In this document: positions 36,958-48,015 of the stretch, in pieces | Layout of the letters: every line of letters starts with the position of its first letter | Position numbering within the stretch: the stretch's first letter is position 1 | From: Sipunculus nudus | Lineage: Eukaryota; Annelida; Sipuncula; Golfingiida; Sipunculidae | DNA: 64,000 nucleotides | Direction: 5' to 3' | Assembly (NCBI GenBank): GCA_026874595.1 | Contig: CM049318.1 | Coordinates: 47,348,456-47,412,455, forward strand | Notes under the pieces: model-generated | Told to the model about the DNA's origin: nothing | The model's database searches: none | What the model saw: the letters and a program-made list of their open reading frames with translations, nothing else | Program-made: the position numbers and the translations under genes

Positions 36958-36961
<4 letters not shown>
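36182..36961 (-). mobile_element. Solo LTR of the Gypsy-like family
   Basis: On the minus strand it starts tgttacggg and ends cgtgttaca, giving TG...CA ends within a short inverted tgt(t)ac/gt(t)aca. It matches the LTR at 845-1546 through the GC-rich block, the TATA region, the gagccgagagagag block and the tgtgacagtgg tract. It also keeps an aataaa-type signal (agaataaatt), which is mutated in the other copy. No gag or pol adjoins it, so it is a solo LTR. The left flank in LTR sense is a TA repeat, and no target duplication could be recognised. Confidence 0.85.
36637..36645 (-). promoter_or_regulatory. TATA box of the solo LTR
   Basis: tatataaag on the minus strand, at the same place relative to the gagccgagag block as in the LTR at 845-1546. 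Confidence 0.6.
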
Positions 36962-37020
<59 letters not shown>

Positions 37021-37022
37021 TA
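36962..37022. repeat. (TA)n microsatellite
   Basis: A TA run with one TG interruption abuts the solo LTR. Confidence 0.95.
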
Positions 37023-38157
37023 TTGCTCAATTTTCAACACTTTTTGATTTGAACAATTAAGGTATTTCTATAGACTAACATTCATGATGATTCAATAAGC
37101 CATTGAAGCAAGCAATATTCTAAATTTTCCTATAATGAAATGTACAATTGAAAGAGTATTGAGGTAATACATAAATAAAATAGAAAATGGAAAACGAAAA
37201 TATGATCTCGAAATCGGTATGCCCCCCTCCCTGAAACGAGGCCAATGATTACTGTCTTTTCCTCGCTGTTGTTGAAATCAATTTCTCGAGGTGTTTTTTT
37301 TTTTACCGGCGAAAGGTTACTCGGAATGTAATGAATGGTTAAAGCTTTTGGGAAAATCAAATAAACGTAGGACCATGTGATTGATTCATGCATTCATATT
37401 CCTGGAATTAAAAAAAAAACGGTGTAATTTCATTACATAAAAACAGCCTCTGATTTTCCCGGCCAAATACAAAGGAACGTTTTGGAAGGGGGAGTGCACA
37501 GGGCTTAAACAATATCTCCATTTTAATATTCAGCAGTCTAATCAGTAAATGAGGTTAAGTAAAAAGGGTTTTGAAAATGTTTAAGCCCACGTTGCATGTA
37601 TTTTTATCAATGTATCAAATGACAGATTGAGTTTATCCTTTGAAATGATTACCTATTTACCCAAAGAGAATAATGCAACCTACCGAGGTTTTGGCTCTAG
37701 TTTATTTAAATAGAAAAAATATGCATATATGGACATGGACCAGCTGTTGTCTATTTAGTGACTAGGGAATCTGATTACTTAAAACACTTCACTGGAGAGA
37801 ATTACCTACAGCCATGAGATGTAAATCCCATAGACAGCTGGTCTGTGATGAGTAAAATCAGCAAATTATATGGCAAATGAATGTTAATTCAAGCACCAAG
37901 TTGTTGACCTTGCTGTTGTTAGGGATATAACAGTGATCCCCCCCCCCCTCCCAATGATTATGAGAACTTTAATGTTTTTCATCACCCAAAAAAGATTATG
38001 TATATATACTTATTGTACTATGTAATGGCCACTCATTTGAAATCCAAATAAACCTTTATCGCAATACAGGCAGTTTACCTGATCTTTTGAGGAATAATTG
38101 CCCAGTAAAACTAGTGAAATCTGTCTGGCTGCCTAACCCGCTTAAAAACTTAACACA
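37023..38157. other. Unassigned sequence
   Basis: Nothing recognised. A C-run stands at about 37940. Confidence 0.5.
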
Positions 38158-38560
38158 TTTGAAAATTTTGAACCCGAAAAACTTTAATGTTTCTTCAAAA
38201 ACCCAAATTATCAATAGTTTTATTTATTATATTTAATTCGACTAAATTATTCAGATATGCCCATTTATGCAAATTATCTCATTATATATATAATCAATTT
38301 GTGGTGGCAGTAATCGATTTTACTAGATAAATTACCCCAGAATCAACCAAGTGAAGTTTTCTGTCGAGGATTATCAAATTGTTCTTTGATTACTACTGTC
38401 TATAACGATTCTTTTCTAGTTATATACAGCCCGGGTTTTAATATGGCCGCTATGAATCCAAGGTGGCGGTAGAGAAAATACAAACATTGCTTTTTAGTTA
38501 CTTTATGATCGATATTGTTGAAAAAAGTATGCTGGCAAAAATCTATATGAAATTCCACAG
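38158..38560 (+). repeat. Orphan copy of the foldback-arm family
   Basis: It matches the 18600-19010 arm in the same orientation. Shared blocks are acccgaaa-act, gcaaat-atctc, gcagtaatcgatt, accaagt-aa, ggattat-aaattgttct, cccgggttttaatatgg and ctttatgatc. It has no nearby inverted partner, so arms of this family can exist alone. Confidence 0.7.
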
Positions 38561-40999
38561 TATATATTACTGGCCCATTGCCAAAAACAAATTGTACATA
38601 TCAGAATGGTAAAGATTTCTTATCATAAAAACAAGTCATGTTTATCCATCGAATCCGTTCATAGCATTTTGAATAAAGTGAGTAACGGTGAAACCAAATA
38701 AATCATACCTCCATTTGGAAGAATGATAATCACGGTTTAATTTCAAATGACACAATTACTACTCTAACCTGCTTTTTTATCGGCAATAACATTATTTTCC
38801 TGTTGATTCTGTCAGATGACAGAATTTGTGAGGAAAGAAGCCTCAGAACAATTAAGCATATTGTATTTTCAAAGTGACATGTTTTCATCAAGATCAATAT
38901 TTGAGCAAAAATATAGTGCAAATTCGTAAAGCTCTTACTGAGAAAAGTGTGTGAATTAAATAAAAAAGAGCACTAACAAGGAACAAAATACAAATGTGTC
39001 TGACATGGTTCTGAAATATTTAAATTTATTTAAAAAATTGGAGAAAGACAGTATTATATGTTTGGATGATACATACACTTTCATTTTAGGATAAGTTTCA
39101 CCATGGCTACCGAAAAGTCCAAAAAAAGCCAATTTCTTGTGGGCTCGTAATACACCAAAACGCATATATAAAATCACCGATAATATAAATGGGGCCACTT
39201 TATTCTTTTTTTTCATATTGTACACATATATACAAATTTTTAGAAGTGTCTGTCATTGCAAAAAAAGTGTTCAGGACAGAAAACATGACGACGGACGGAC
39301 GCCAATCCACGGCTACAGCTCACAGTTGAGATAAAAATATCTTAACATTTAAGAATAAATGAATATATGAAATTTTGTTTCTCTCACTCCGTTAATCTAA
39401 CTGCTCATATAGAGAATGGTTTTGGACATCTAAACATGAAAGTTCACCAGGAAGACTCAGAGAGCTTTTGTAAACTTTAATGAAATTCAAGAAAATCCCC
39501 TAGCAGTTGACGTCACGTTCAGAATTTTCCCTCCCGCATCCTTTGGCCGCTTCCGACAAAAAATCGGTCCCAGAATGATATGTGTCGAAAACAGAACGTG
39601 GAATTGGAAAGCTGTGTAGGCATCATATAGTCCGGCAGTCAGACCCCCGATTTCGAGTAAAGCGTGCATTGGAGTCCGCATAAAACATTTTTGCAGTCTT
39701 CTTGACCTTTTTATCCTACTCTTTAATATATACATTCCCTGCATATTCCCCATGAGGCTGGAGCAAGCCGCAATGTCGGTGAGCAGGGTTTTCCGATAAT
39801 ATTCCCTTTTATTTTTAGACTCTGGTGAAAGTCCGGCATTAATTTTCAACAATAACTTCCAGTGCATAAAGTTCAGTAGTCAGACACGCTAACCACTCGA
39901 CCATCCGGACTGGCTTCCAATGGGAATATAATTATAATCGACGCCATTTGAACACGCCGGAATAGCTTATTATTGAAACAGCAACAACATTTTAATGTAA
40001 GTGCGAATGTTTATGTTAGCATGTTGTTCCATGCTTTGTTTCACATAATAAATGAATCCTTGCTGTTTTAAGCTAGATGTGCTAGATGCGGTTTGGACAA
40101 AATAAACGATGTATTTGCATTGCCTTCAGCGTTTAAAACCATTTTGTGTGGGAGATGGGTAATAACAGTATTTCGACTGAAGACCATTAATTATTTAGCA
40201 TATACTGCACATACTTGCCAAAGAGTCAGATTTAATGTTGTTTCGTCAGCTTTAATAGAAGTGCGGCTAGAGAAGATCTTGATTTTTTGGGGGAGAAAGT
40301 TACAATCCTTTTTCTATCTGTAGATGTCTTGCCATTGTTAACAGATGTTTTGAAATCTGAGTTTGCCAAAATTATTCAAAGTGTGCAATTCTGTCATGGC
40401 ATTGCCCATGGAACCAATTCACCACGCATGAATGACCAATGACAAGGCACTCGAACCAAGTAGGATTTCCAGAATTCAAATGTAAGCACGTTTCAATAGT
40501 TTTTTTTTTTTTTTTACAAATTTGCCTTGAACATCTCTTAGTGTTTAATTCCAATGCCAAATCTAAGGTTTGCTAAACTTACAGTTTTTCTACTTACAAA
40601 TAAATGTAGTTTGCAAGATAGAAGTAAAATGTTATTTCGAATCAACCCAATCTGGGTAACCGCTGATAAACGCCAGATCAGATTGTTTCCCTGCCATAAT
40701 ATGAGCCAACGAACCAAGACAAGATGGCAAAGCAGCAGGTATGAAAGCAGGTTTATACGCTAGTAAACAATTCGCCTTAAAATGCCACAAGAACTGTTTC
40801 ATCATATACAAGAGAGACCAAAGAATATTGAAATGATGACGAAGATACATCGAAGAAGCACTTATACTATAGTGAACAGCCTCACTGATTTTTATTCTGT
40901 AGAGAAGTTTGAATTGTTTAAAGTCGTGACAAGTAGCCCCCGTTGTTAGACCCGACAGTCATGGCATAGCTCCTTATCAGCCTATCTCAAATTTTAACT
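38561..40999. other. Unassigned sequence
   Basis: No supported gene. A 126-codon minus-strand frame (39487-39867) has no family motif. Just upstream of it on the minus strand (39878-39915) a box-A-like stretch (ggtcgagtggttagcg) suggests a decayed tRNA-derived repeat, but no box B was found. ggacggacgccaatcc at about 39292 resembles the ACGG-type ends of pearl-like elements. Confidence 0.4.
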
Positions 41000-41367
41000 A
41001 AATAATAAAGAGATGGACTAAATAGTGCGAAAAACGCAGGGGAAATGTCAGATAAGTAATAGTTATAAGGAAATGAACCAGAAAAGGAACAAATTTGACC
41101 GAAATCTATACTAATAGCAATTCAAGCGCCTGTGACCTGAGTATGTTCCACATTGCTTTCTCTTCTCAAGCAAATTTCATAACACCGCTGCTGGTGACTT
41201 AAACAGAAACATATTTACGAATTTCGTCTCAAGTCAACTGACATCATCACAAATAGACTCTCTTGTTTAGCCGGTAAAACCTGAGAGAGATCTATGAGTA
41301 TGGGGTGGCTGTTCCTACAACGAGTACCTACGTTTTCCTGCAGTTATGGCCTCGTAAATGCACATAA

Positions 41368-41580
41368 AGGACAAGAACTAAGACAGATATGGACTAAATA
41401 AGAAGTTCCAATAATGGCGACAGCTTATTCGCATGTTAAAAATTCATTAAATGGTAGTTTGAAACGATTCCCCACACTGATCTACCATGAAAACATTGGT
41501 GTAGACACCTTTATCTCTTAAATTGGACACGAACTAAGAGAGATATGAGTAAAATAAGCAGTTCCAATAATGCCGACACC
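41368..41580 (+). repeat. Pair of diverged direct repeats, about 158 bp apart
   Basis: ggacaagaactaagacagat with aagttccaataatggcgaca, at 41368, recurs as ggacacgaactaagagagat with cagttccaataatgccgaca at about 41526. A weaker trace is near 41010. Confidence 0.65.
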
Positions 41581-41599
41581 AAATTTGCATATTAAAGGG

Positions 41600-42614
41600 T
41601 TTTATTCAAAATACTCAAAGGTGTCAGGGCGACACCCTCTTCAGTATTAATTAGTAGGATCCAAAGGTCATGAATCTGCAAATCAATTTTATGCGGACGC
41701 CAATGCATGGTTCCTCTATCAGACGACCGGACAATCATGGGATTTACATAACTCAATGTTTACGTAAAGACGCGCCATGGAAATGGGTGTTGACACGGAG
41801 GGTAGAACTGGGAGGTCTGACCGTAATCTTACTGAATTCTTACGGTATTTTCATCAGCCAGCCTTCCATTCTTTTCGAGGTCCAACGTTAATATTTGTTG
41901 AAGAAAAATTCCAAATAATTTTTCATGGGAATGTTATGCTATCTTTGTTAGTAGTATTATACGCAGAATTAATTTAAAATTTATTTGAAATATAATCACC
42001 TCAAAAGTACAGCAAGCCAAAAGATCAGATAAAGCGGATGGAGACCTGTATCACCGCTCAACACTGATACACTTAACCAGTGCAGACATTGTTTTGGGTG
42101 ACACCCTGTGTATACTATACATAAACGGGCAGACTTTGTTCAGCTTGCCTGGATTGAGGATTCCGCCGGGGCTTATAAATCCGGATTCGGGATGAGAGTG
42201 GCTTCCTTTTACGATAACGAACGACTTAAATCAAATATCAGGAATTTTCAGTGATTTCCCACATGTCTTATAAAGTGGGCACGATATCGTTCTTCTGATC
42301 GTGTCTACCCTGTAGCCTCAGGGCTCTTCACAACGTTACAGGGAACCACACGAGCGTGACACACGCCTTTTTTTTTCAAGTAAATGAATCATTATTTGTT
42401 AAGACGCAAACATTACAACGGTAATCTTGATAATCAGCAGTGGTATCAATATATGCCTGTGCTTCTTTGTCTCAGAATTCCCCCCCCCCCTTTCATTAAA
42501 AGTCACAGCTGGACCATTCGTTTTATTATGATGGCCATCGCATATCTTTACTTAATTTATATTTAAATACAAAATCTCCAGCGGATGAATTTTAATTACA
42601 CTCATTTAACCAGG
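41600..42614. other. Unassigned sequence
   Basis: Nothing recognised. A C-run stands at about 42481. Confidence 0.45.
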
Positions 42615-43285
42615 GCATAACATTGCACATTAAACAAGGACAGAATTTAATAATATCGAACATTAAACAAGGACAGATTGTAATAATATCGAACATTAAA
42701 CAAGGACAGATTGTAATAATATCGCACATTAACCAGGGCAGATTTAAAAAAATATCGCACATTAAACCAGGGCAGATTAATTTAAAATTTAATCACACAT
42801 TAAACCAAGGCGAACCAATTGTAATAACATCGCTCATTAAACCAGGACAGATTTTAAAAATATCGCACATTAAACCAAGGCAGAATTTAAAAATATACCA
42901 CATTAAACCAGGGCAGATTTTAAACACATCGCACAATAATTTAGGGCAGGTGAATTTTAATTACATCACCCATTAAACCAAGGTAAACCAATTTTAATAA
43001 CATGGCACATTAAACCATTTCAGGACAGATTTAAATAATATCGCACATTAAACCAGGGCAGATGCATTTAAGAACATGGCACATTTAACCAATTAGATGA
43101 AATTTAGAAACATGGGACATTTAACCAGGGCAGAACAATTTTAGTATGATGCCGTACTTTACCATGAAGATGAATTTTAACAAGACAACACATTAAACCA
43201 GATCACATTTAACAAAGCAGATGAATTTTAATTACACCACATATAAAACAAGGGCAGATCATTTTAATAACATTGTACATAAAAA
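42615..43285 (+). repeat. Degenerate minisatellite, about 33-45 bp unit
   Basis: Units begin cacattaaaccagggcag and continue with tttaaaaatatcg or aattttaataacat. The left units (42640-42740) are regular; those to the right are longer and decayed. Roughly 17 units. Confidence 0.85.
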
Positions 43286-43579
43286 AGGAACATGATTTTC
43301 AAACTGTGATGGATCAAGAGAATGTACAGGCCCTTCTTTAGTTTCTGAGGATGGAAAGATTGAAGAATGAACAGGAAGCATGATAGAACGTTAAGACCTG
43401 ATATAGTATACTTATTTATAAAATCCAGCACGCTTTTCCGTGTTAGAAAACTCGAAGCAATAATTAAACCTGGTTTGTTTTCCAGAGTAGCTCCCTTTCA
43501 TTTTATTGACACAATATCTTTGATCTAACAAAACGAACACACACCTGTCAAAGTGTTGTATAAGTATACAGTATGAACC

Positions 43580-43687
43580 CTTTTAGTGACATCTTTTCAG
43601 TGACATCTTTTCAGTGACGTCTTTTCAGTGACATCTTTTCAGTGACGTCTTTTCAGTGACATCTTTTCAGTGACGTCTCATCAGTGA
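43580..43687 (+). repeat. 14-bp tandem repeat alternating CG and CA forms
   Basis: Units are ttttcagtgacatc or ttttcagtgacgtc. After the first two, the CG and CA forms alternate strictly for five units, giving a 28-bp higher-order period. The tgacgtc core resembles part of a CRE (tgacgtca), but the unit gives tgacgtct. Confidence 0.9.
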
Positions 43688-44397
43688 ACGGTCGATTTCT
43701 AACGCCAGCTCTTTAGCTCAGTCCGCTTGAAAGTATAAAATGGCTTCTTGCCCAGTTGGAGGCCCTTGTTCATATCCCTATATTTTTTATTGAATCCCTA
43801 CACTAATTACATCATTTGGAGGTGTAAAGGACTGGCTTTCTATATCATGCTGGGCCCATGTTTAACCACCGGGTTACCAATACGTGCCGGTAGCAGGGGT
43901 TAATACCCAATTATACACCTCATGTTCTTGGTCTTTTATCGTAATTCAATTTCACTTGGGCGGACACAAGCTGATTTAGTTGGTCTCGTGGTGACGCTGT
44001 ATCTCCTTCGCCTTGAAAGTAGTAACCATAGGTTTGGATATTGCTTTTTCAGTTTGACGCTCGTAAACCCGTCAACTGCTCAAATTATAATGGGTGTTTA
44101 TAGCGGTGCAGGTCACTTGTTCCCACCGTACCATTGTAAATACAAACATAAAACGCTGGTCATTTACGCAAATGTCAAACTAGAAACTTCAGGTCAATAA
44201 AACACATTATTTGGTGATAATTTACACGCCTTTAGATAGCTCCTATGTTAGATGAAATCTAATTAACTAGTGACTCAGTAGTGTTATCTAGATATCATTT
44301 AGTCAGAATCAAGTTGGTAACTTTTTATACATACATACATGAATACATACATAGAAATGCACATATATAATATATATACACACTTAGAAAATACATG
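43688..44397. other. Unassigned sequence
   Basis: No supported gene. ctctttagctcagtccgctt (about 43708) has a box-A look, without a convincing box B. Confidence 0.4.
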
Positions 44398-44532
44398 TAT
44401 TTGTTATAGCCCAGTGAAATTTGAAGTACCACGTGAGGTTTAAGCGGCGTGTGCCACATAAAGCACCGCGAGGCGGAGCCGAGCGTGCCATAATTGACAC
44501 TCGCCAAGTGAAACTTTACGATTTATAACATA
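44398..44532. mobile_element. Possible small MITE with imperfect inverted ends
   Basis: The left side tttgttata...gtgaaattt faces an inverted ...aaactttac...tataacata on the right. The GC-rich centre (gcaccgcgaggcggagccga) is itself partly palindromic. Size, no coding, and inverted ends suggest a MITE or foldback remnant. The match is imperfect. Confidence 0.4.
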
Positions 44533-46833
44533 TCCTTGGGATATATATATGTTTTGTCCCACATGCCCCATCCCAGGGTCGGGAGCAATTTTTATCAGAT
44601 GGTGTATTCATTTATTGTAACCTTACCGCTCATAATCGAGCCCCCACTTGGTAGATCAGGCGCCCGATCTCAGTACTTGGGTTACTTATTTTCAATATCT
44701 CCAAAAATAACCAAGATCATGGGTTATTTTGAGAGATATTTATTTTCACCCTTTATGCAAACACAAGTAGTGTCTAACATGTATATAATGCATGTACTGC
44801 ATATGGTTAATATAAATGTTTAAAGAAGGGAGATTTGCCCTGAGATACGAACAACCTATCGACTACTTCCGCGCCTAGCTACAAACTTCTGATCCGCCCT
44901 GGAAGCCGGTCATCTGTGTCATCTTTTAATATTTTTAAAAACCCTTATTTCAGGTTACCAACCATTGAAAAATATCGAAGTATGGGTAAACCGGCGCTAA
45001 GGGAAAAACTATATTAAAGAAAAATGCAGGACATATAATGCCCAATGCTGGATGCAAGAATATGGGTGATAGAGTCATGGGTGAGATATTTTGGTGGTCG
45101 GGCTTGCCTCTGGCAAAGGTTTGGGTTTGTTTAATGACACCAGGATACAGGAATGTTTATGTGGGTGAGTCAATGATGTGAGTCAAATTCACATCATAAA
45201 ATAAATGTACACCCGATGCTAAACGTACAGGAATCAATTGTTATATAACGATATTTCACATTAAAATGTATTTTTCACAAAGGCACGCTTGGAACAGGCC
45301 ACAGGTTGTAGGTAACACCTGATGACCTGGGAAGTCCAACCTCGGAACAGATGATTAGTTAATTTACCAATTGAGCCATACATCAAAACTTTCATATGTT
45401 ATGGTTATTGATGGTTGTACTGAAATGATTATTGGTGCGGGTAGTAGCACATGAGAAGCGATACCCTTGGATCAGTAGTTCTGCCTAGTCAACGTAGGAA
45501 TTTACATGTTTGTAGATACTGGTTGAAAAAAATGTTGACATCCAAAGAGAAGCTTTCGTTCCATTAGCTTTTGAAAAGATGCAAAGGCATGACAAGATTT
45601 TTTATCCTTTTGAAATGAGCGTAATGTAATTTAAAACTAATTGTTCTTTTTTATATCTTATTTTATAAAGGTTATAGGCTAAACTTTAAGAGGTAATAAA
45701 GATGATAAAATATACAACAAAACGCCTTGAGATATTTGTGTGTTTTTTAAGATGATGTAATTGTTAAATGTACACTTACTAAGTGCTTACAGATGTGACA
45801 TATATCGCGTTTTTTGTAAAAATGAAAATGCTTCTTTAATTTTAATTCTTTAGATAACAACAGAAATTTATTTATATATAGCAGATCTAATAAAGGATGT
45901 TCTGGATTCCAAATATGTATATATCATTTTGATATACATATTCTAAAGCTAAGCTAAACCAAGGTAGTGCGCTAGTACAATTGTAAGACCCTAAGAATTC
46001 CGTTAATTTCCGATTTCCCTGAATACGTATTTTATTTAGGTGATAGAGGAGATGGCTGTAACTGGACATATGACCTTGCTTTTGCATGAGAGTTTTATGC
46101 TGGTTTTCGGGACATGCTGAGGGAAGTGAGGATAAACGTTCTTCTTGTACCCTCGTGCCTCCTCTAGATAGCAACATCCTGGATAGCCACTGGGGAAAAT
46201 TTAAATTGTTCTAATAAGCAAAACACTACAGAAGACGTCAAAACCGGAAGAGATTAATAACTGAGGGTCCCGCAATGTTGAGTCGAGTTTATGATCCCCG
46301 TGGACAGAAAATCAATAACTTCATCTGCCGTCACCAAACGTCACCGCGCTCCTTTCAAGACGTAATAGAGGTATACGTGAATATCCACATAGAAGTGGTA
46401 TAAAATATTATGATGTAATGATAACAGTTCTTGGACGAAGAAAGCATCTCTACTAACTCATCGAATAGTGTAATATGTATAACAGATTAGAGAATACTTT
46501 TTCACTTTCCAATTTATACGCTCCGCACAGTCAATGTGACGGACAAATCATAAGCGCGAGGGATCTTGCATAATTAGAACATTTACGAGAGCTATGTTTC
46601 TTTTGAAAGCAATATGCACAACTCACAGCTGTTCGTGAATTTAATTTGTCTTTGACGAGATTATCACGAGTACCCTCCAATAATAAAAACGTTTGTTTCC
46701 TTTTTCACGTAAACAGTTAAGGCCCTTTCAGCTGGACAACAGGTAAGTCGATTAAGTATGACTAACCATTAACATTTGTTTGATCAGAACTGTCTGACTT
46801 TGAAAAGAAGCCAAGGTAGGGGCATATCTAAAC
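44533..46833. other. Unassigned sequence
   Basis: Nothing recognised on either strand. Confidence 0.5.
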
Positions 46834-48015
46834 TAGATGTGTCGGAACGACACGAATGCCCCCGCCTTGGGCAAATTAGAAACATTTGTAAAATTTGGAA
46901 AATTTTTTAAGTTCAGGAGGTGTCATATGGTCAAAAGTACGTCAACAAGGGCAAAATGCAAACTCGATCTGTAACGGGTCATTATCAAGCAACACACCAA
47001 AAATCATGCCAGTATATGCAGGCATTGTGAAAAAAAGTCCATACATGTTCATTTTCCATAAAAATTTCTGTCTTTCATGAAATTTTCTATGTTTAGGATC
47101 CGTAAAACAATCAAAAGTAGGTCAACCAGGATGAAACGCAAACTCGATCTGTAACTGTCATTATCTGCCCACACAAAAAAAAATCAGGGTGGTATCTGCA
47201 GGCATTGAGGAAAAAAAGTCAGTACATATGCATTTGTTATGAAAATTTATATTTTTCATGAAACTTTCTATGTACAGGAGCAGTCAAATGGTCAAAAGTA
47301 GGTCAACTGAGACAAAACAGGAACTCGATCTGTAACTGGTCATTATCTGCCTACACACCAAAAATCAGGCCCATATCTGCAGGCACTGCGAAAAAAAGTC
47401 CATACATGTGCACTTTTTTATGAAATTTTCTATGTGAGAGCACCGCCAAACGGTCAAAAATAGGTCAACCAGGACAAAACGCGAACTCGATCTGTAACTG
47501 GTCTATATCTGCTCACACACCAAAAATCAGGCCAATATCTGCAGGCATTGCGAAAAAAAGTCCGTACATGTGTATCTGTCATGAATATTTCTATTTTTCA
47601 TGAAATTTTCTAAGTTTAGGAGCCGTAAAACGGTCAAAAGTAGGTCAACCAGGAGGAAACGCGAACTCGATCTGTAACTGGTCTATATCTGCCCACACAC
47701 CAAAAATCAGGCCAATATCTGCAGGCATTGCGAAAAAAAGTCCGTACATGTGTATCTGTCATGAATATTTCTATTTTTCATGAAATTTTCTAAGTTTAGG
47801 AGCCGTAAAACGGTCAAAAGTAGGTCAACCGGGACGAAACGCGAACTCGATCTGTAACTGGTCTATATCTGCCCACACACCAAAAATCAGGCCAATATCT
47901 GCAGGCATTGCGAAAAAAAGTCCGTACAACTGTTTCATTTCGGAATGACGGAATGACGGAATGACGGACATGGGTAAAACTATATGCCCCGGCCACTTTG
48001 TGGCGGGGGCATAAA
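46834..48015 (+). mobile_element. Pearl/HINE-like element, family A, copy 2
   Basis: The left hairpin is gtgtcg-gaa-cgacac (46839-46853), followed by aatgcccccgcc. The right hairpin is tgccccggccac-ttt-gtggcgggggca. The last three core units recur at exactly 180 bases (for example caaaaatcaggccaatatct at 47521, 47701 and 47881) and are almost identical; earlier units are more diverged. A gaatgacg triplet repeat, ending in gacggacatggg, lies between the core and the right hairpin. Same orientation as the copy at 12098-13145, which has fewer regular units. Confidence 0.75.

Noticed and set aside
39487-39867. A 126-codon minus-strand reading frame, the longest outside repeats
   Set aside because: It begins with ATG but has no recognised domain, and a box-A-like decayed tRNA repeat lies just upstream, suggesting repeat-derived sequence.
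43700-43775. A tRNA-derived repeat beginning tttagctcagtccg
   Set aside because: The box B candidate (ttgttcatatccc) is weak and no SINE body or tail was found.
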